From DAOVRD01 sp964521715 (lineage in GTDB: Bacteria > Planctomycetota > Brocadiia > SM23-32), in assembly GCA_964521715.1 (NCBI GenBank), contig CAZFSS010000033.1, positions 1-47,251 of the forward strand: DNA of 47,251 bases. The letters run 5' to 3'. Positions 1 through 9,800 of the stretch are shown here, piece after piece. Made by a program: the position numbers and the translations under genes. Each line of letters opens with the position of its first letter. The stretch's first letter is position 1. The notes beneath the pieces were generated by a model. It saw only the letters and a list, made by a program, of their open reading frames with translations. It was not told the origin of the DNA and did no database searches.

Positions 1-115
1 CTTTACCCCCACTGCACGGGCACACGCCCGAAAAGTGCAAAACTATAGTCTAGTGGGCTGTCAAGGAAGTCGTCTTGCATTTTCGCACCTACCGCTCGAT
101 AGCGGCCGCGGCCCT

Positions 116-143
116 GTAGGGGCACGGCGCGCCGTGCCCCTAC
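116..143. repeat. 28-bp dispersed palindrome (copy 1)
   Basis: A perfect inverted repeat with arms GTAGGGGCACGGCG / CGCCGTGCCCCTAC. The same sequence recurs exactly at 40590-40617, and related palindromes with the same GTAGGGGC...GCCCCTAC ends but other centres lie at 35.7-41.4 kb. It lies downstream of the minus-strand isomerase gene, so it could act as a hairpin at that transcript's 3' end, but there is no T-run beside it. Confidence 0.85.
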
Positions 144-201
144 GTATCAGTCCGCACATGACACCGGCTGCAGAACGCAAGGTTGCTTGTTGAACAGGCC
201 A

Positions 202-879
202 CTAGTCGGCCGGGGGGTATTCGTTGCAGAGGTAGTGCAGCGGCGGCTCGTCCTCTTCGACGTGGGGGAAACGCCCGACCGGCTCGGCGAAACGATTGTC
301 GGCCGTGTCGTCGTTGACGGCCGACACCTCGCCGACCAGAACCGTGCCGCCGTCCCCCCAGAACTCGTGGTAGAGGCCCTGCACGAGGGAGATGCTCTGG
401 CCGGCCCTCAACCTGACGAGCCCTCCGGCGGGCACTTCAGTCCTTACGCCGTCCACGCTCACCGTGACGGGGTCGCCCAGGTCGAGTTCCCCGTTTTCAT
501 CGGAGTCGTAAAGCTGAATCACCAGGTCGGCGCCGGCGCGGTTGATGATGTCCTCCGTCTTCTGCCAGTGGAAGTGCAGCATGCACCGCTGGTCCTCCTT
601 CGAGATGATGATCTTCTCGCAGTAGGACTTGCCGGCGCCCGGATTGCGGGGGTCGCCGTTGCGGATGGTGAACAGCAGGATGCCGTAGCGGTCGAAGTCA
701 TCCCGCCCGAAGTCTGCCACGTCCCAGCCCAGCATGCTGTCGCGTATCTCGTCGCACTCGTGCCCCTTGGCCTTCCAGTCGTCCGGAGTCCAGAACGCGA
801 AGGGGGGGAGGGCGAAGTTGCACCGCCGGACGAACTCGATGCCGTCACGGACTATGGCGTTTACCTGCGAGCGCTTCAT
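202..879 (-). CDS. D-lyxose/D-mannose isomerase-like cupin protein
   Basis: A 225-residue protein resembling the D-lyxose ketol-isomerase family (DUF1498), whose known members are about 225-230 residues and interconvert D-lyxose and D-xylulose through a metal-bound cupin site. Visible metal ligands are His102 and His104 in LHFHWQKTED with Glu109, plus a later Glu/His in the YHEFWGD segment. The start is set at the ATG at 877-879 because the frame upstream of it is low-complexity Arg/Pro/Ala typical of noncoding high-GC sequence. A TTGACA-17-TAGAAT promoter lies upstream on the minus strand. It is divergent from miaA and monocistronic. The fold assignment is fairly secure; the exact sugar substrate is inferred from family. 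Confidence 0.82.
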   Translation of the reverse strand: MKRSQVNAIVRDGIEFVRRCNFALPPFAFWTPDDWKAKGHECDEIRDSMLGWDVADFGRDDFDRYGILLFTIRNGDPRNPGAGKSYCEKIIISKEDQRCMLHFHWQKTEDIINRAGADLVIQLYDSDENGELDLGDPVTVSVDGVRTEVPAGGLVRLRAGQSISLVQGLYHEFWGDGGTVLVGEVSAVNDDTADNRFAEPVGRFPHVEEDEPPLHYLCNEYPPAD

Positions 880-943
880 GGGGCCGTCGCTTCCGCGTTG
901 AAAGTTCCGGCGGGAGGTAGTAGCGTTGTGCCAGGCGGAGCGG

Positions 944-972
944 ATTCTAACTGCCGCCCTGGGGCCTGTCAA
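944..972 (-). promoter_or_regulatory. Promoter of the lyxose-isomerase-like gene
   Basis: On the minus strand TTGACA (972-967) is followed after 17 bp by TAGAAT (949-944), a near-consensus sigma70-type promoter that places transcription about 60 nt upstream of the ATG at 879. Confidence 0.7.
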
Positions 973-1022
973 GGAGTGCGCCGGACGGGCGCCTGGGGCC
1001 GGCTGAGGGAGCTTGCGGCGGC

Positions 1023-1967
1023 GTGGAACAGACGGACGGGCAGGCTTCGGAGCCGTTGTGCTGGGCGCTTGTCGGCCCCACGGCGAGCGGCAAGAGCGCC
1101 GTGGCGCTCGAGCTGGCGCGAAGGCACCCGCTCGAGATCGTGTCGGTCGACTCCATGCAGGTCTACCGTGGCATGGACATCGGCACGGCAAAGCCGACGC
1201 CCGAGCAGCGCGCCCTGGTGCCCCATCACATGATCGACATGCTGGACCCGGACCAGACGTGCAACGCCGGCTGGTTCAGCCGCATGGCGCTGTGTGCGAT
1301 CCGGAACATCTGCGCGCGCGGAAAGCGACCGTTCCTGGTGGGCGGGAGCTCCCTCTATTTGAAAGGAATAATATGGGGGCTGATGGAGGCGCCGTCGTCC
1401 GATCGCGAGCTGAGGGGCAGGCTCCGCCGGGAGATCGAGCTGCACGGCAGCCACGCGCTGCACCGCCGGCTGGTGCGTCTGGACCCGCGGGCCGCCCGCC
1501 GCATCCATCCCAATGATGTGAAACGTCTGGTCAGGGCGCTGGAAGTGCACGAGCTGACGGGCGGTCCGATCAGCGCCCGGCAAGGCCAGTTCGAGGGCCG
1601 GCCAAGGCTGCGCGACCGGATGGTCGGCCTGCGCTGCCCGAGGGCCGTGCTGTACGATCGCGTCGAGAGACGGGTCGACCAGATGATGGCCGCCGGCCTG
1701 CTGGAGGAGGTAAAAGCCCTGCGCGGCCGGCTCGGTCCCCAGGCGCGCCAGGCCCTTGGCTACAAACAACTTCTGGCTCACCTGGAGGGCCAGACCGACC
1801 TGGATGAAGCCGTGCGATTGATTAAGCGCGACACCCGTCGCTTCGCCAAGCACCAACTGACTTGGCTGCGCCGTTTCCCACAGGCCCGATGGGTCGACTC
1901 GGCCGAGAGCGAGGACCTCTCCGAGGTGGCCGAGAGGTGCGAAAGGGCTTTGTTGCTCGTTGCTTGA
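1023..1967 (+). CDS. miaA: tRNA dimethylallyltransferase MiaA
   Basis: A 314-residue MiaA, which transfers the dimethylallyl group from DMAPP to the N6 of A37 in tRNAs reading UNN codons. The P-loop GPTASGKS is at residues 18-25, followed by the conserved VDSMQVYRGMDIGTAKP segment and HHMIDMLDPD. The usual GGTGLY motif reads GGSSLYLKG here. Length fits the family (~300). The start is a GTG. The stop codon (1965-1967) sits inside the -35 box of the next operon's promoter, so miaA is packed tightly against the pilus operon but transcribed separately. Confidence 0.95.
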   Translation: MEQTDGQASEPLCWALVGPTASGKSAVALELARRHPLEIVSVDSMQVYRGMDIGTAKPTPEQRALVPHHMIDMLDPDQTCNAGWFSRMALCAIRNICARGKRPFLVGGSSLYLKGIIWGLMEAPSSDRELRGRLRREIELHGSHALHRRLVRLDPRAARRIHPNDVKRLVRALEVHELTGGPISARQGQFEGRPRLRDRMVGLRCPRAVLYDRVERRVDQMMAAGLLEEVKALRGRLGPQARQALGYKQLLAHLEGQTDLDEAVRLIKRDTRRFAKHQLTWLRRFPQARWVDSAESEDLSEVAERCERALLLVA

Positions 1968-1992
1968 CACCGTAGTGTGCTTCCGCTATGAT
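1964..1992 (+). promoter_or_regulatory. Promoter of the PilM-secretin operon
   Basis: TTGACA (1964-1969), 17 bp, TATGAT (1987-1992). The -35 box overlaps the miaA stop codon. A strong ribosome site, AAGGAGGT, follows at 2009-2016, ten bases before the pilM ATG at 2026. Confidence 0.75.
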
Positions 1993-2025
1993 TGCGGCGG
2001 CCCTAGGCAAGGAGGTGCTGCCTAA

Positions 2026-3969
2026 ATGGCAAGAGTGATCTGGGGCGTAGATTTCGGCGATTGGAGTCTGAAGGTCGCCCGGGGAACGTACGACAAGAAG
2101 ACGGACACCATCACCATCGATTTGCTTGACGAGATCGTGTACGGTCAGCTCCCGTGCGGCTACGACGCCAGCCCCCTGGAGAAGCATAGAGAGGGCATCG
2201 CTGCGTTCCGGCAGAAGTACCAGATCGGCGGGGGTGACGATCTTTGTGTCGCCGTCAGCGGTAGCGAGGTATTTCATCGCTTCATCCCGGTCCCACCCGT
2301 GCCCGGCCGCCTCGACGACATCATGCGTTACGAGGCCGGCCAGCAGATTCCGTTCGAGCTCGAGGACGTGGTCTGGGACTACCAGCCCGTCAAGGCGGAG
2401 GAGGACCGTCAGGAAGGCGAGGAGATAGAGGTCGGCCTGTTCGCCCTCAAGAAGGAGAGGGTGGCCGAGCTGATGGATCTGCTCGGCCCGTGGCGCACGA
2501 ACCTGCGCATCGTCCAGGATGCGCCCCTGGCCGTCTACAACCTGCTCCAGTACGAAGGCATCGTCAGCGAGCCGCTCGTGGTGCTCGACGTGGGCGGCGC
2601 TACGACCGACGTGATCGTTCTGAACCCGCCTCGCTTCTGGGTGCGCACGCTGCTGGTGGCCGGCGACGACTTGACCGATGCGCTGGTCGAGCAGTTCGGC
2701 GTCAAGACCGAGGAGGCGGAGCGCATCAAGCGCAGGGCCGGGCAGAGCGCGCACAAGGAGCAGATCCTTCGCATCCTGCAGCCCGTCTTCGACGACCTGA
2801 CCAACGAGATCCAGCGTTCCCTCGGGTATTACAAGAGCCTGGACCGGCAGGTTCGGTTCGAGCGCGTCCTGGCGCTCGGCAGCGCGCTGAAGATGACGGG
2901 CCTGCCCCAGATGCTGGCGGCAGCCCTGCAGTACCAGATCCAGCCGCTAAGACAACTGCAGAGGATCCAGGTGGCCGGGTCGGTGGACCAGGAGAAGCTC
3001 CAGTCCGCCCTGGCGGGCTCCTGCGCGGCGCTCGGCCTCGTGGTCCAGGGAGCGGGACAGGGCCGGCTGGGGATCAACATGGTCCCTGAGGAAGTGGAGG
3101 CGGCAGGAGTTGTGGCGCAAAAGAAACCGTGGGCTCTGGCGGGAGCCATCGGCGTCGTCGTCATCGTCGCACTGATGATCCTGGGTCAGGTCCTCAACGC
3201 CCAGGAGCTCCAGGGCGCCGAACAGCAGGTCCCGCTGGGCACTCTCGATGAAGTCACCCAACAGGAGAACGAGTACACTGCTGCGCAAGCCGAGGCCAAC
3301 CGCCTGCGGCAGGGCCTGGACGTCCTTGCGGAGCCGGGAATAGATCGCGGCATCTTCCTGCGCGTCCTGCCCGTGCTTACGGACGTAATCGAGGGCAAAA
3401 ACGTCTACCTCAGCAACCTGGACTTCACGTGGATGGAGCCGTCGTTGATTGAGGCGGGTGTTGTGCCGCTGGCGACGGGCGGCATCGGCGGCAGGCGCGT
3501 GGGCATGGGCCCGACGGCTCCCATGATGGGTCCGGCTATGGGAGTGCCGGGCATGGGCGGTCCTCCTCCCGGGGTGAGGATTACGGGCCCGGGGGGCACG
3601 GCGCCCACCGCGGCGCGGCCGACCGGTGGCCGGCGCGGCCGCACAACGGCCGCTCGGGCCAGGCGCGGTACGGAGGGGACGACTGCCGGCGCATCGGAGC
3701 TCGTCATGCGTTTCGCCTGCGAGTCGCGCGAGATCGCCCTCAAATACATCGAGGAGGAGGTCATTGGGGCCCTGCGCAACGCGCAGTTCTCGGACGCCGT
3801 GGAGCCCGCCTTCACGGAAGTGGAGATGATCGGGGAAGTGCGAGACGTCTGGCGCGATCGCGTTAGCGGACAAGAGGTGTTGCAGGGCACGGAAGATGCG
3901 GTCAGGTTTGTTGCCTTCCAGGGCTACGCCGTAGTCAACACCGCTCCGGAGACCGAGAAGCAGGGATGA
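2026..3969 (+). CDS. pilM: PilM-type pilus ATPase fused to a PilN-like region
   Basis: Residues 1 to about 350 form an actin-like PilM domain, the cytoplasmic ring ATPase-fold scaffold of type IV pili: WGVDFGDWSLKVARG at the start, YEAGQQIPFELEDVVWDYQ, and the nucleotide-site VLDVGGATTDV. PilM proteins usually end there (~350 residues). This one is 647 residues, continuing through one membrane helix at about 369-389 (WALAGAIGVVVIVALMILG), a coiled stretch, and a periplasmic part that resembles PilN in position. A Gly/Pro/Met-rich linker at about 490-555 precedes a folded C-terminal segment. In normal systems PilM binds the short cytoplasmic tail of PilN, so a covalent PilM-PilN fusion is plausible; the PilN identity is inferred from topology rather than clear similarity. 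Confidence 0.85.
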   Translation: MARVIWGVDFGDWSLKVARGTYDKKTDTITIDLLDEIVYGQLPCGYDASPLEKHREGIAAFRQKYQIGGGDDLCVAVSGSEVFHRFIPVPPVPGRLDDIMRYEAGQQIPFELEDVVWDYQPVKAEEDRQEGEEIEVGLFALKKERVAELMDLLGPWRTNLRIVQDAPLAVYNLLQYEGIVSEPLVVLDVGGATTDVIVLNPPRFWVRTLLVAGDDLTDALVEQFGVKTEEAERIKRRAGQSAHKEQILRILQPVFDDLTNEIQRSLGYYKSLDRQVRFERVLALGSALKMTGLPQMLAAALQYQIQPLRQLQRIQVAGSVDQEKLQSALAGSCAALGLVVQGAGQGRLGINMVPEEVEAAGVVAQKKPWALAGAIGVVVIVALMILGQVLNAQELQGAEQQVPLGTLDEVTQQENEYTAAQAEANRLRQGLDVLAEPGIDRGIFLRVLPVLTDVIEGKNVYLSNLDFTWMEPSLIEAGVVPLATGGIGGRRVGMGPTAPMMGPAMGVPGMGGPPPGVRITGPGGTAPTAARPTGGRRGRTTAARARRGTEGTTAGASELVMRFACESREIALKYIEEEVIGALRNAQFSDAVEPAFTEVEMIGEVRDVWRDRVSGQEVLQGTEDAVRFVAFQGYAVVNTAPETEKQG

Positions 3970-4035
3970 TGGCCGGCGCCGGAGTGGCGGTTCCCGGCAG
4001 GTAAGCGTGTAGGGGCTGGCCAGGGGAGATAGAGC

Positions 4036-5196
4036 ATGGACTTCATAGTGCGCATGAAGTTTTGGGTCGCTGTGGGCGCCTTGGTCCTGATCAGCGGCGT
4101 GGTCTTTGGGGTCTGGTTCGTTCCCGCAGGTAGGAAGAACCACGCCCAGATGGCCGCCTGGAAGCAGAAGGCCGATAACGTCGCGAGCTTCGCCCAAAAG
4201 GAGCGCATTCCCGGGGCCCAGGATGTCCAGAACCTGGGGGATCTGGCGGCCGCCTACAAGAGCGATCTGGCGGCCATTACAGAGGGGCTGGCGAAGGAAG
4301 ACGCCCTCCTAGAGCAGCACTTCGTGGACGCCGAGACCGGGGACGAGCTCAGCCCGGGCACGTGGAAGGTGGTCTACGGGGAGAAGATGGACGCGCTGGA
4401 GGAGGAGATCCACAAGAGCTTCCTGTCGACTCCGGACCAGCCCATCTTGCGGAAGTTCTACGGGACGGAATGGCCGGACCAGCAGGAGATGCGGCAGGAA
4501 GAGAAGCAATACTGGGTCCAGAAGTACATCATGGAGGCCCTGGCCGCCTCAAATAAAGTGCGGATGGTTGTGCCGGTCTTCAGTCAGCTGCAGCTGGTGG
4601 ATAGGCCGGAGCGTCTGCTGCACCCCAGCGAGGGGCAGTTGTTCGAGCCCAGGGCCTTCCAGATCGAGATCGCGACGGATTACAAGAGCTTGCCGCTGGT
4701 TCTGAGTAAGCTTCTTGAGTGCCAGGTTCCCCTGGACATCACGGGGCTCCAGATCGAGCGGCGTTCTTTGCCGGCTCTGTCGACGCGGGCGCGGGAGAAG
4801 CCGGCGCAGCAGCCAGGCGCGCCTGCGGGCGCCGCCCCTGCGCCGGCCGGCGTGCCGGCAGGTCCTCCGGCCGTGATCCCCGCCGGGCCGCCGCCCGGCG
4901 TCATGGGCGGTCCTCCCCCGGAGGCCCTGGCCGCCGCCAGGGCAGCTGCAGAAGCCGGTGCAGCCCGGGCGCGGGCCGCAGCGCCCACGGGTCCCATGGG
5001 CTTCGGCATGCCCACGGGAGTGCGTGGGCCTACGGGCGCCGGTCGGCCGCCCAGTGGGGCCAGACGGACCACGCGGCCGGGGGCCGCACCGGGGGAAGCT
5101 GGGGAGATACCCGGCAGGCTCGTGACCGTCACCATCACGGGCTACGTTCTGGACTACCTGGCACCGAAGGAAAGCGGAGAAGGCGGACAGGGATAG
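4036..5196 (+). CDS. PilO/Amuc_1100-like inner-membrane pilus protein
   Basis: A 386-residue protein with a short cytoplasmic tail, one N-terminal membrane helix (about residues 8-29, FWVAVGALVLISGVVFGVWF), an alpha-helical periplasmic region and a folded part around 180-250, then a long Pro/Ala/Gly-rich stretch and a last beta-rich segment (GRLVTVTITGYVLDYLAP). Topology and its place directly after PilM match PilO of type IV pilus alignment complexes and the Amuc_1100 protein of Akkermansia; this is judged by layout, not by strong sequence motifs. RBS GGGGAG at 4023-4028. The compositional tail (PTGPMGFGMPTGVRGPTG) is shared in style with its neighbours. Confidence 0.7.
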   Translation: MDFIVRMKFWVAVGALVLISGVVFGVWFVPAGRKNHAQMAAWKQKADNVASFAQKERIPGAQDVQNLGDLAAAYKSDLAAITEGLAKEDALLEQHFVDAETGDELSPGTWKVVYGEKMDALEEEIHKSFLSTPDQPILRKFYGTEWPDQQEMRQEEKQYWVQKYIMEALAASNKVRMVVPVFSQLQLVDRPERLLHPSEGQLFEPRAFQIEIATDYKSLPLVLSKLLECQVPLDITGLQIERRSLPALSTRAREKPAQQPGAPAGAAPAPAGVPAGPPAVIPAGPPPGVMGGPPPEALAAARAAAEAGAARARAAAPTGPMGFGMPTGVRGPTGAGRPPSGARRTTRPGAAPGEAGEIPGRLVTVTITGYVLDYLAPKESGEGGQG

Positions 5197-5247
5197 GCTT
5201 AGGCGTCAGTCGCCGCAAAGAGCTGCATGCCCGGTGGAGGTTATGTA

Positions 5248-6651
5248 ATGCCGGTCAAGAAACGAGGGTTCTTCTTCCAATACTTCGACAAGATGATCTG
5301 CGGCGTTGTTGCCCTGGGCATCCTGGCGGCCGCGCTCTACGCCGTCATGAAGGGCGGCTCCGTCAACAGAGTCGCCCCGCCGAGCGAGGTGATTAACAAC
5401 ATGCAGATCATCGAGACGAAGATGCGGCAGGGCGGCGAGTCCACGCCACCGGAGCGAGTTGATTACCTAGGCCGGGTCGAAAGCCGGATCGAGAACTACT
5501 CCCCTCCGCGCACCCTGGCCTGCGATATTTTCTACCCGGAGCTGCCAAAGGCCTTGCCGGCTGTTGCGATCGGCCTCGATCAGGAAGCCGTGCTTGACTT
5601 CAAGGCGCCGCTCGACAAGGGCTCCGTCAAGGTGGAGGGTCCCGAGGGGATCGTCGACGTGGTCCGGCATCCGGAGGACGAGGATTACGCTCGCGTGGTG
5701 ATACGGAGCCACGACAAGGAAGGCGATGTCACGGTCGTGGGCGTGGCCGGAGGGCTTAAGCATGAATACCCGGTCACCGTGGACGCCAAGGTGGGCAAGA
5801 CCGCTTACCCGCCGACGGGGATCGAAGCCGAGGCGGGATTGGGAACCGTGACCGTGCGCATCGTGCCGGACCCCAGGAACGCCGACGTCGAGGTCGAGTC
5901 CTATGAGGTGTGGCGTCGGGACTGGGCCGACCCCCTCGGTGAGTACCAGAAGGTCCCGGGCATGGGTGCGGCGGCCGCAACGGCTCGCGCGGGCCGTGCG
6001 GCGGGGGCCGGCATGGCTGCCCTTGGGGCGGCCTTCAACCCGATGGCCGGGCTCCGGGCCGGGGCGCAGGCAGGGCCCGGGGGAGCCATCGAGTGGGAGG
6101 ACGCAGGCGTCAAGCCTGGCCAGAAGTACAGCTATAAGGTCCGCACGGTCGGGGCGAACACGTACCCCAGGGAGAGCGATTTCACTCCCTCGGCGTTCGC
6201 CGAGGTGCCGCGCATGATCGACTTCCGCGTGACCGGCTCCAGTCCGGACAGGCTCGGCATCGAGGTGGCGGATATGTCAGCGGGCGGCGTCTCGCAGGAG
6301 AAGTTCTGGGTCAGCATGGGCGACGAGATCGGCGGCGTTGTGCAGGATCAGAGAACGGCGCGGGTCACGAACTTGCTGACTGACTACGTATTGGTGGACT
6401 TCCAGCGAAACGTCATCCAGCCGGACAGGGGCCTGATCTCCGACCGAGCTATCTACAGCGACGCCGAGGGCAACCTGCACGAGGCGTGGCGCTGGCGTAA
6501 GGGCACGGAGTCAAAGTTCTGGGATCTGGTCGAGCAGGGCGGCCGCCGGGCGCAGCCGGGCGCCTTCATGGGTCCGATGGGTCCGACCGGCGTTCCCGCG
6601 GGCGCTCCGCCCGGCGTGCGGGGCCCCACGGGCGGCCCGCGCGGCCAGTGA
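5248..6651 (+). CDS. Membrane-anchored pilus-operon protein with an Fn3-like domain
   Basis: A 467-residue protein with a single N-terminal membrane helix (about residues 17-37, MICGVVALGILAAALYAVM) and a periplasmic body. Around residues 190-330 the pattern VTVRIVPD...VESYEVWRR...YSYKVRTVGA resembles a fibronectin type III domain, interrupted by an Ala/Gly-rich insert. The C-terminus is low complexity (MGPMGPTGVPAGAPPG). I chose the ATG at 5248 because GGTGGAGG lies seven bases upstream; an upstream in-frame ATG at 5227 has no such site. By operon position it corresponds to the gene between the PilO-like protein and the secretin (the Amuc_1099 position) and may link inner membrane to secretin as PilP does, which is inference. 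Confidence 0.65.
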   Translation: MPVKKRGFFFQYFDKMICGVVALGILAAALYAVMKGGSVNRVAPPSEVINNMQIIETKMRQGGESTPPERVDYLGRVESRIENYSPPRTLACDIFYPELPKALPAVAIGLDQEAVLDFKAPLDKGSVKVEGPEGIVDVVRHPEDEDYARVVIRSHDKEGDVTVVGVAGGLKHEYPVTVDAKVGKTAYPPTGIEAEAGLGTVTVRIVPDPRNADVEVESYEVWRRDWADPLGEYQKVPGMGAAAATARAGRAAGAGMAALGAAFNPMAGLRAGAQAGPGGAIEWEDAGVKPGQKYSYKVRTVGANTYPRESDFTPSAFAEVPRMIDFRVTGSSPDRLGIEVADMSAGGVSQEKFWVSMGDEIGGVVQDQRTARVTNLLTDYVLVDFQRNVIQPDRGLISDRAIYSDAEGNLHEAWRWRKGTESKFWDLVEQGGRRAQPGAFMGPMGPTGVPAGAPPGVRGPTGGPRGQ

Positions 6652-6803
6652 TCCTTCTGGCATCGTGAACGCGCTTACTGAGGCAGTGCGACTGTGGTCG
6701 CCGGCCTCGCGTCTTGTCCGGGTCGATGCGGAATGGGACCGGGGCGAGCCGGATGCCGGCGTGCAGTCGTTCTCCTTTGAGGATGTTTCTGCGAGGGACG
6801 ATC

Positions 6804-9800
6804 ATGCAGCGTGACAACAACGTGCTGTTCTTCCTGTCGGCAGCCCTGATCCTCGGCGGGGTGCAACTGGCCGGCTGCGCGGCGCCGCCAGAACCGAGCG
6901 TCGGCGCGGAAGCTGCCCCTCCGCCCGAACAGCAGGTGGCGGGAGCCGAGCAGGCACAGCCCGTAGAAGCGGAACCGACCGTTGCCAAGGCCCTCGAGGC
7001 CCTCCAGCAGGCGGAGCAGGCCTATCAGGAGGAGGACTACGATCGCGCTCGCACCCTCTATGCTGCACTGGCGCAGAATCCTGCCGGCCTCTCCGAAGAG
7101 CAGCTCGAGGGCGTCCGCGGCCGGCTCGGGCGGATAGACGCCGTCCTGCAGCAGCGCGCCCTGGACGAGCGCACGAAGGCCGCGCAGGACCTGCTGGCGC
7201 AGGCGGCTGCCCTCGTCGGCGAGGAGAAGCATGGCGAGGCCGCCGAGAAGCTGACAGCGCTGAAGGAGATGACCGATCTGCTTACGTCCGACCAGCAGGC
7301 GCAGTTCGGGGAGCTCTGCAACTCGGTCGCCCAGGCGACCGGCCTCATGCCCGGGATGACCGACGAAGAGGCGGAGCAAGCGGCCGAACGCTGCCTGGAT
7401 GCTGGCATGGACGCCTACAAGGCGAAGCGCTACGGCGATGCAAAAGCGGAGCTGGACAAGGCGGCGTTGCTCAAGCAACACCTGAGCTCGCGCGCCAGGC
7501 AGAAGGTCCAACAAACGCTTCAGACCGTCGAGGCGACGCTCGCCGACCTGGAGATGCAATACCGGCAGGCTGCCGAGCACTTCGCGGGCGAGCGATACGC
7601 CGAGGCAAAGCAAGCCCTGGAGGCGATCAAAGCAGGAAGCATATCGGCCGGCGCCGAGATGGATGAGGCCGTGAACAGCCTGCTGGCGCAGGCGGATCAG
7701 AAGCTGGCTGAACAGGGCGAGCGCGCGGAAGCGGAACGGCGGACCAGGGCAGAGGAACTCGTGGCCAAGGCCGGGGCGCTCGTGGCCGAGCAGAGCTACG
7801 GCGAAGCCGCGCCCCTGCTGGCCGAGCTGAAAGAACTCGAAGGCTACCTGAGCGCCGATCAGCTCGCGACGGTTAGGGGACTGCGCGTGGCCGTCGCTGA
7901 GGCAACGGGTGAGCTGGCGGGCATGGCGCCCGAAGAGGCCCAGGCCCTGGCCTCGGCGTGGCTTGACCAGGGCGTGGCCGCCTACGAGGCAGACCGCTAT
8001 GCAGACGCCAAGACGCAGCTGGACAAGGCGGCCCGCTGGGACCAGTACCTGAGTTCACGCGGCAAGCGCAAGCTGCGGGAAGTCCGCCCGAAGGTGGAGG
8101 ATACGCTGGCGCGCCTCCTTGCCGACGTTGAGAAGGCGAAGGAGCAACTGGCCGCAGAGCAGTATGGCGACGCCGAAGGGACCCTCCAGTCGGTCCAGGC
8201 GTCAGGCGTCAGCATGGGGGCCGAGCAGGACCAGCAGGTGCAGGACATGCTGGCCAAGGCGCAAGCCGGGATCGAAGAGCTCCGCCAGCGCGCCGAGCAG
8301 GAGAAGAGGGACCGGGTGGCTGAGCTGCTGGCCCAGGCCAACGCCCTCAGCGCGGAAGGCAAACAGGAAGAGGCGGCAGAGAAGCTCACTGCCCTGCGGG
8401 AGCTGGAGGGCTGCCTGACGGCCGACCAGATGGCCGAGTTCCAGAAGGCGCGGGAGGCCGTCGAGGAGGCAACTGGCGTCCTGCCCGGGATGACGGCCGA
8501 GGAACGGGAGGAGAGGGCCGAGCAGTACTTCGAGCAAGGCGTTCAGGCATACAAGGACAAGGACTACGCGGAGGCGAAGAAGTGCCTGGACCGGGCCGCC
8601 GTGCTGAACGTGGGCCTCGGCTGGTGGGATAACCGCACGCTGCGCAGGACGCGCGCCAGGGTGACCGAAACGCTCGACGGACTCCTGCGCGATTATGAGC
8701 GAGGCAAGCAGCTCTTCTCTGAGGAGCAGTACGCCGAGGCAAAGGATGCGTTGCAGGCCGTCAAGTCGAGCGGGATCAGCATAGGCGCCGACAAGGACAA
8801 GGAGGTGGCCGACCTTCTGGCCGCCATAGACGAGAAGGTCGCGGAACGGCAGCGACAAGAGGAAGAGCAGGGCAGGCAGCGCGCCGCCGACCTGCTGGCT
8901 GAGGCCGAGAAGCTCAACGCCGGGGGCAAGAGCGAGGAAGCGCTCGCCAGGTTGGACGCGCTGCAGGAAGTGGCCGGCTACCTGAGCCCCGAACAGCAGG
9001 AGCACGTCGCTGCACTGCGCATCTCGACGGAATCCGCGGCTGAAATCGCGCGGATCGAAGGCGCGCAGAAGCAGGCCGAGGAGCTGGCCCGTCAGGCGGC
9101 CGATCTCGTGCAGAAACGCAGCGCCGTCACGGCGAAGGTCGACGCGGCCGAGCAGGCATGGCGCGCAGGGAACTTGCAGGAGGCCAGGTCCGCGCTGACT
9201 GAGGCGCAGCAGATGCTGGCGACCATGGACGTGTCCGGCATGCCCGCGCTGGCCGGCCTCGCGCAGCAGGTCGAGCAGCGGCTGCGCGACGTGGACACGC
9301 AGGTCAAGCTCTCGCAGATGGCCGATGAGGCGCGTGAACTGGCCAAGGCCGACCTGCTGGCCGCTGAGAAGAAAGTGCTCCAGATACGGGACCTGGCGAC
9401 GCAGGGGGGCCTGACCCTGACAGGCCCCGCGCAGGAGATCTGCGACGCCGTCCTGGCGGCCGTGGAGGCTGAGTACGGCGTCGAGCGGCGGCTCAGGCCG
9501 GAGGAGTTCCGCCGCATGGTCGATCTGAGCGACGCCTACAGGGCCGCCGGCGAGTGCGGCAAGGCCGTCGAGCTGCTCTCGCTCGTCAAGGGCGCCGGGG
9601 CCGATATGGTCACGGAGGACTATAGGAACCTGGCCGTCGGCAAGCTGGGGGCCGCCGAGCAGGAGCTTGAGCAGCAGAAGGCAGCGGCCGAGCGCGTAAT
9701 GGCTCAACTGACGGGCGCCCGCGCCGAACTGGAGGGCGGCGAACTCGAGAAGGCGCTGGACAGCGTGGCGGCCGTGGTGCCCATGTCGACCGCAGAGCGC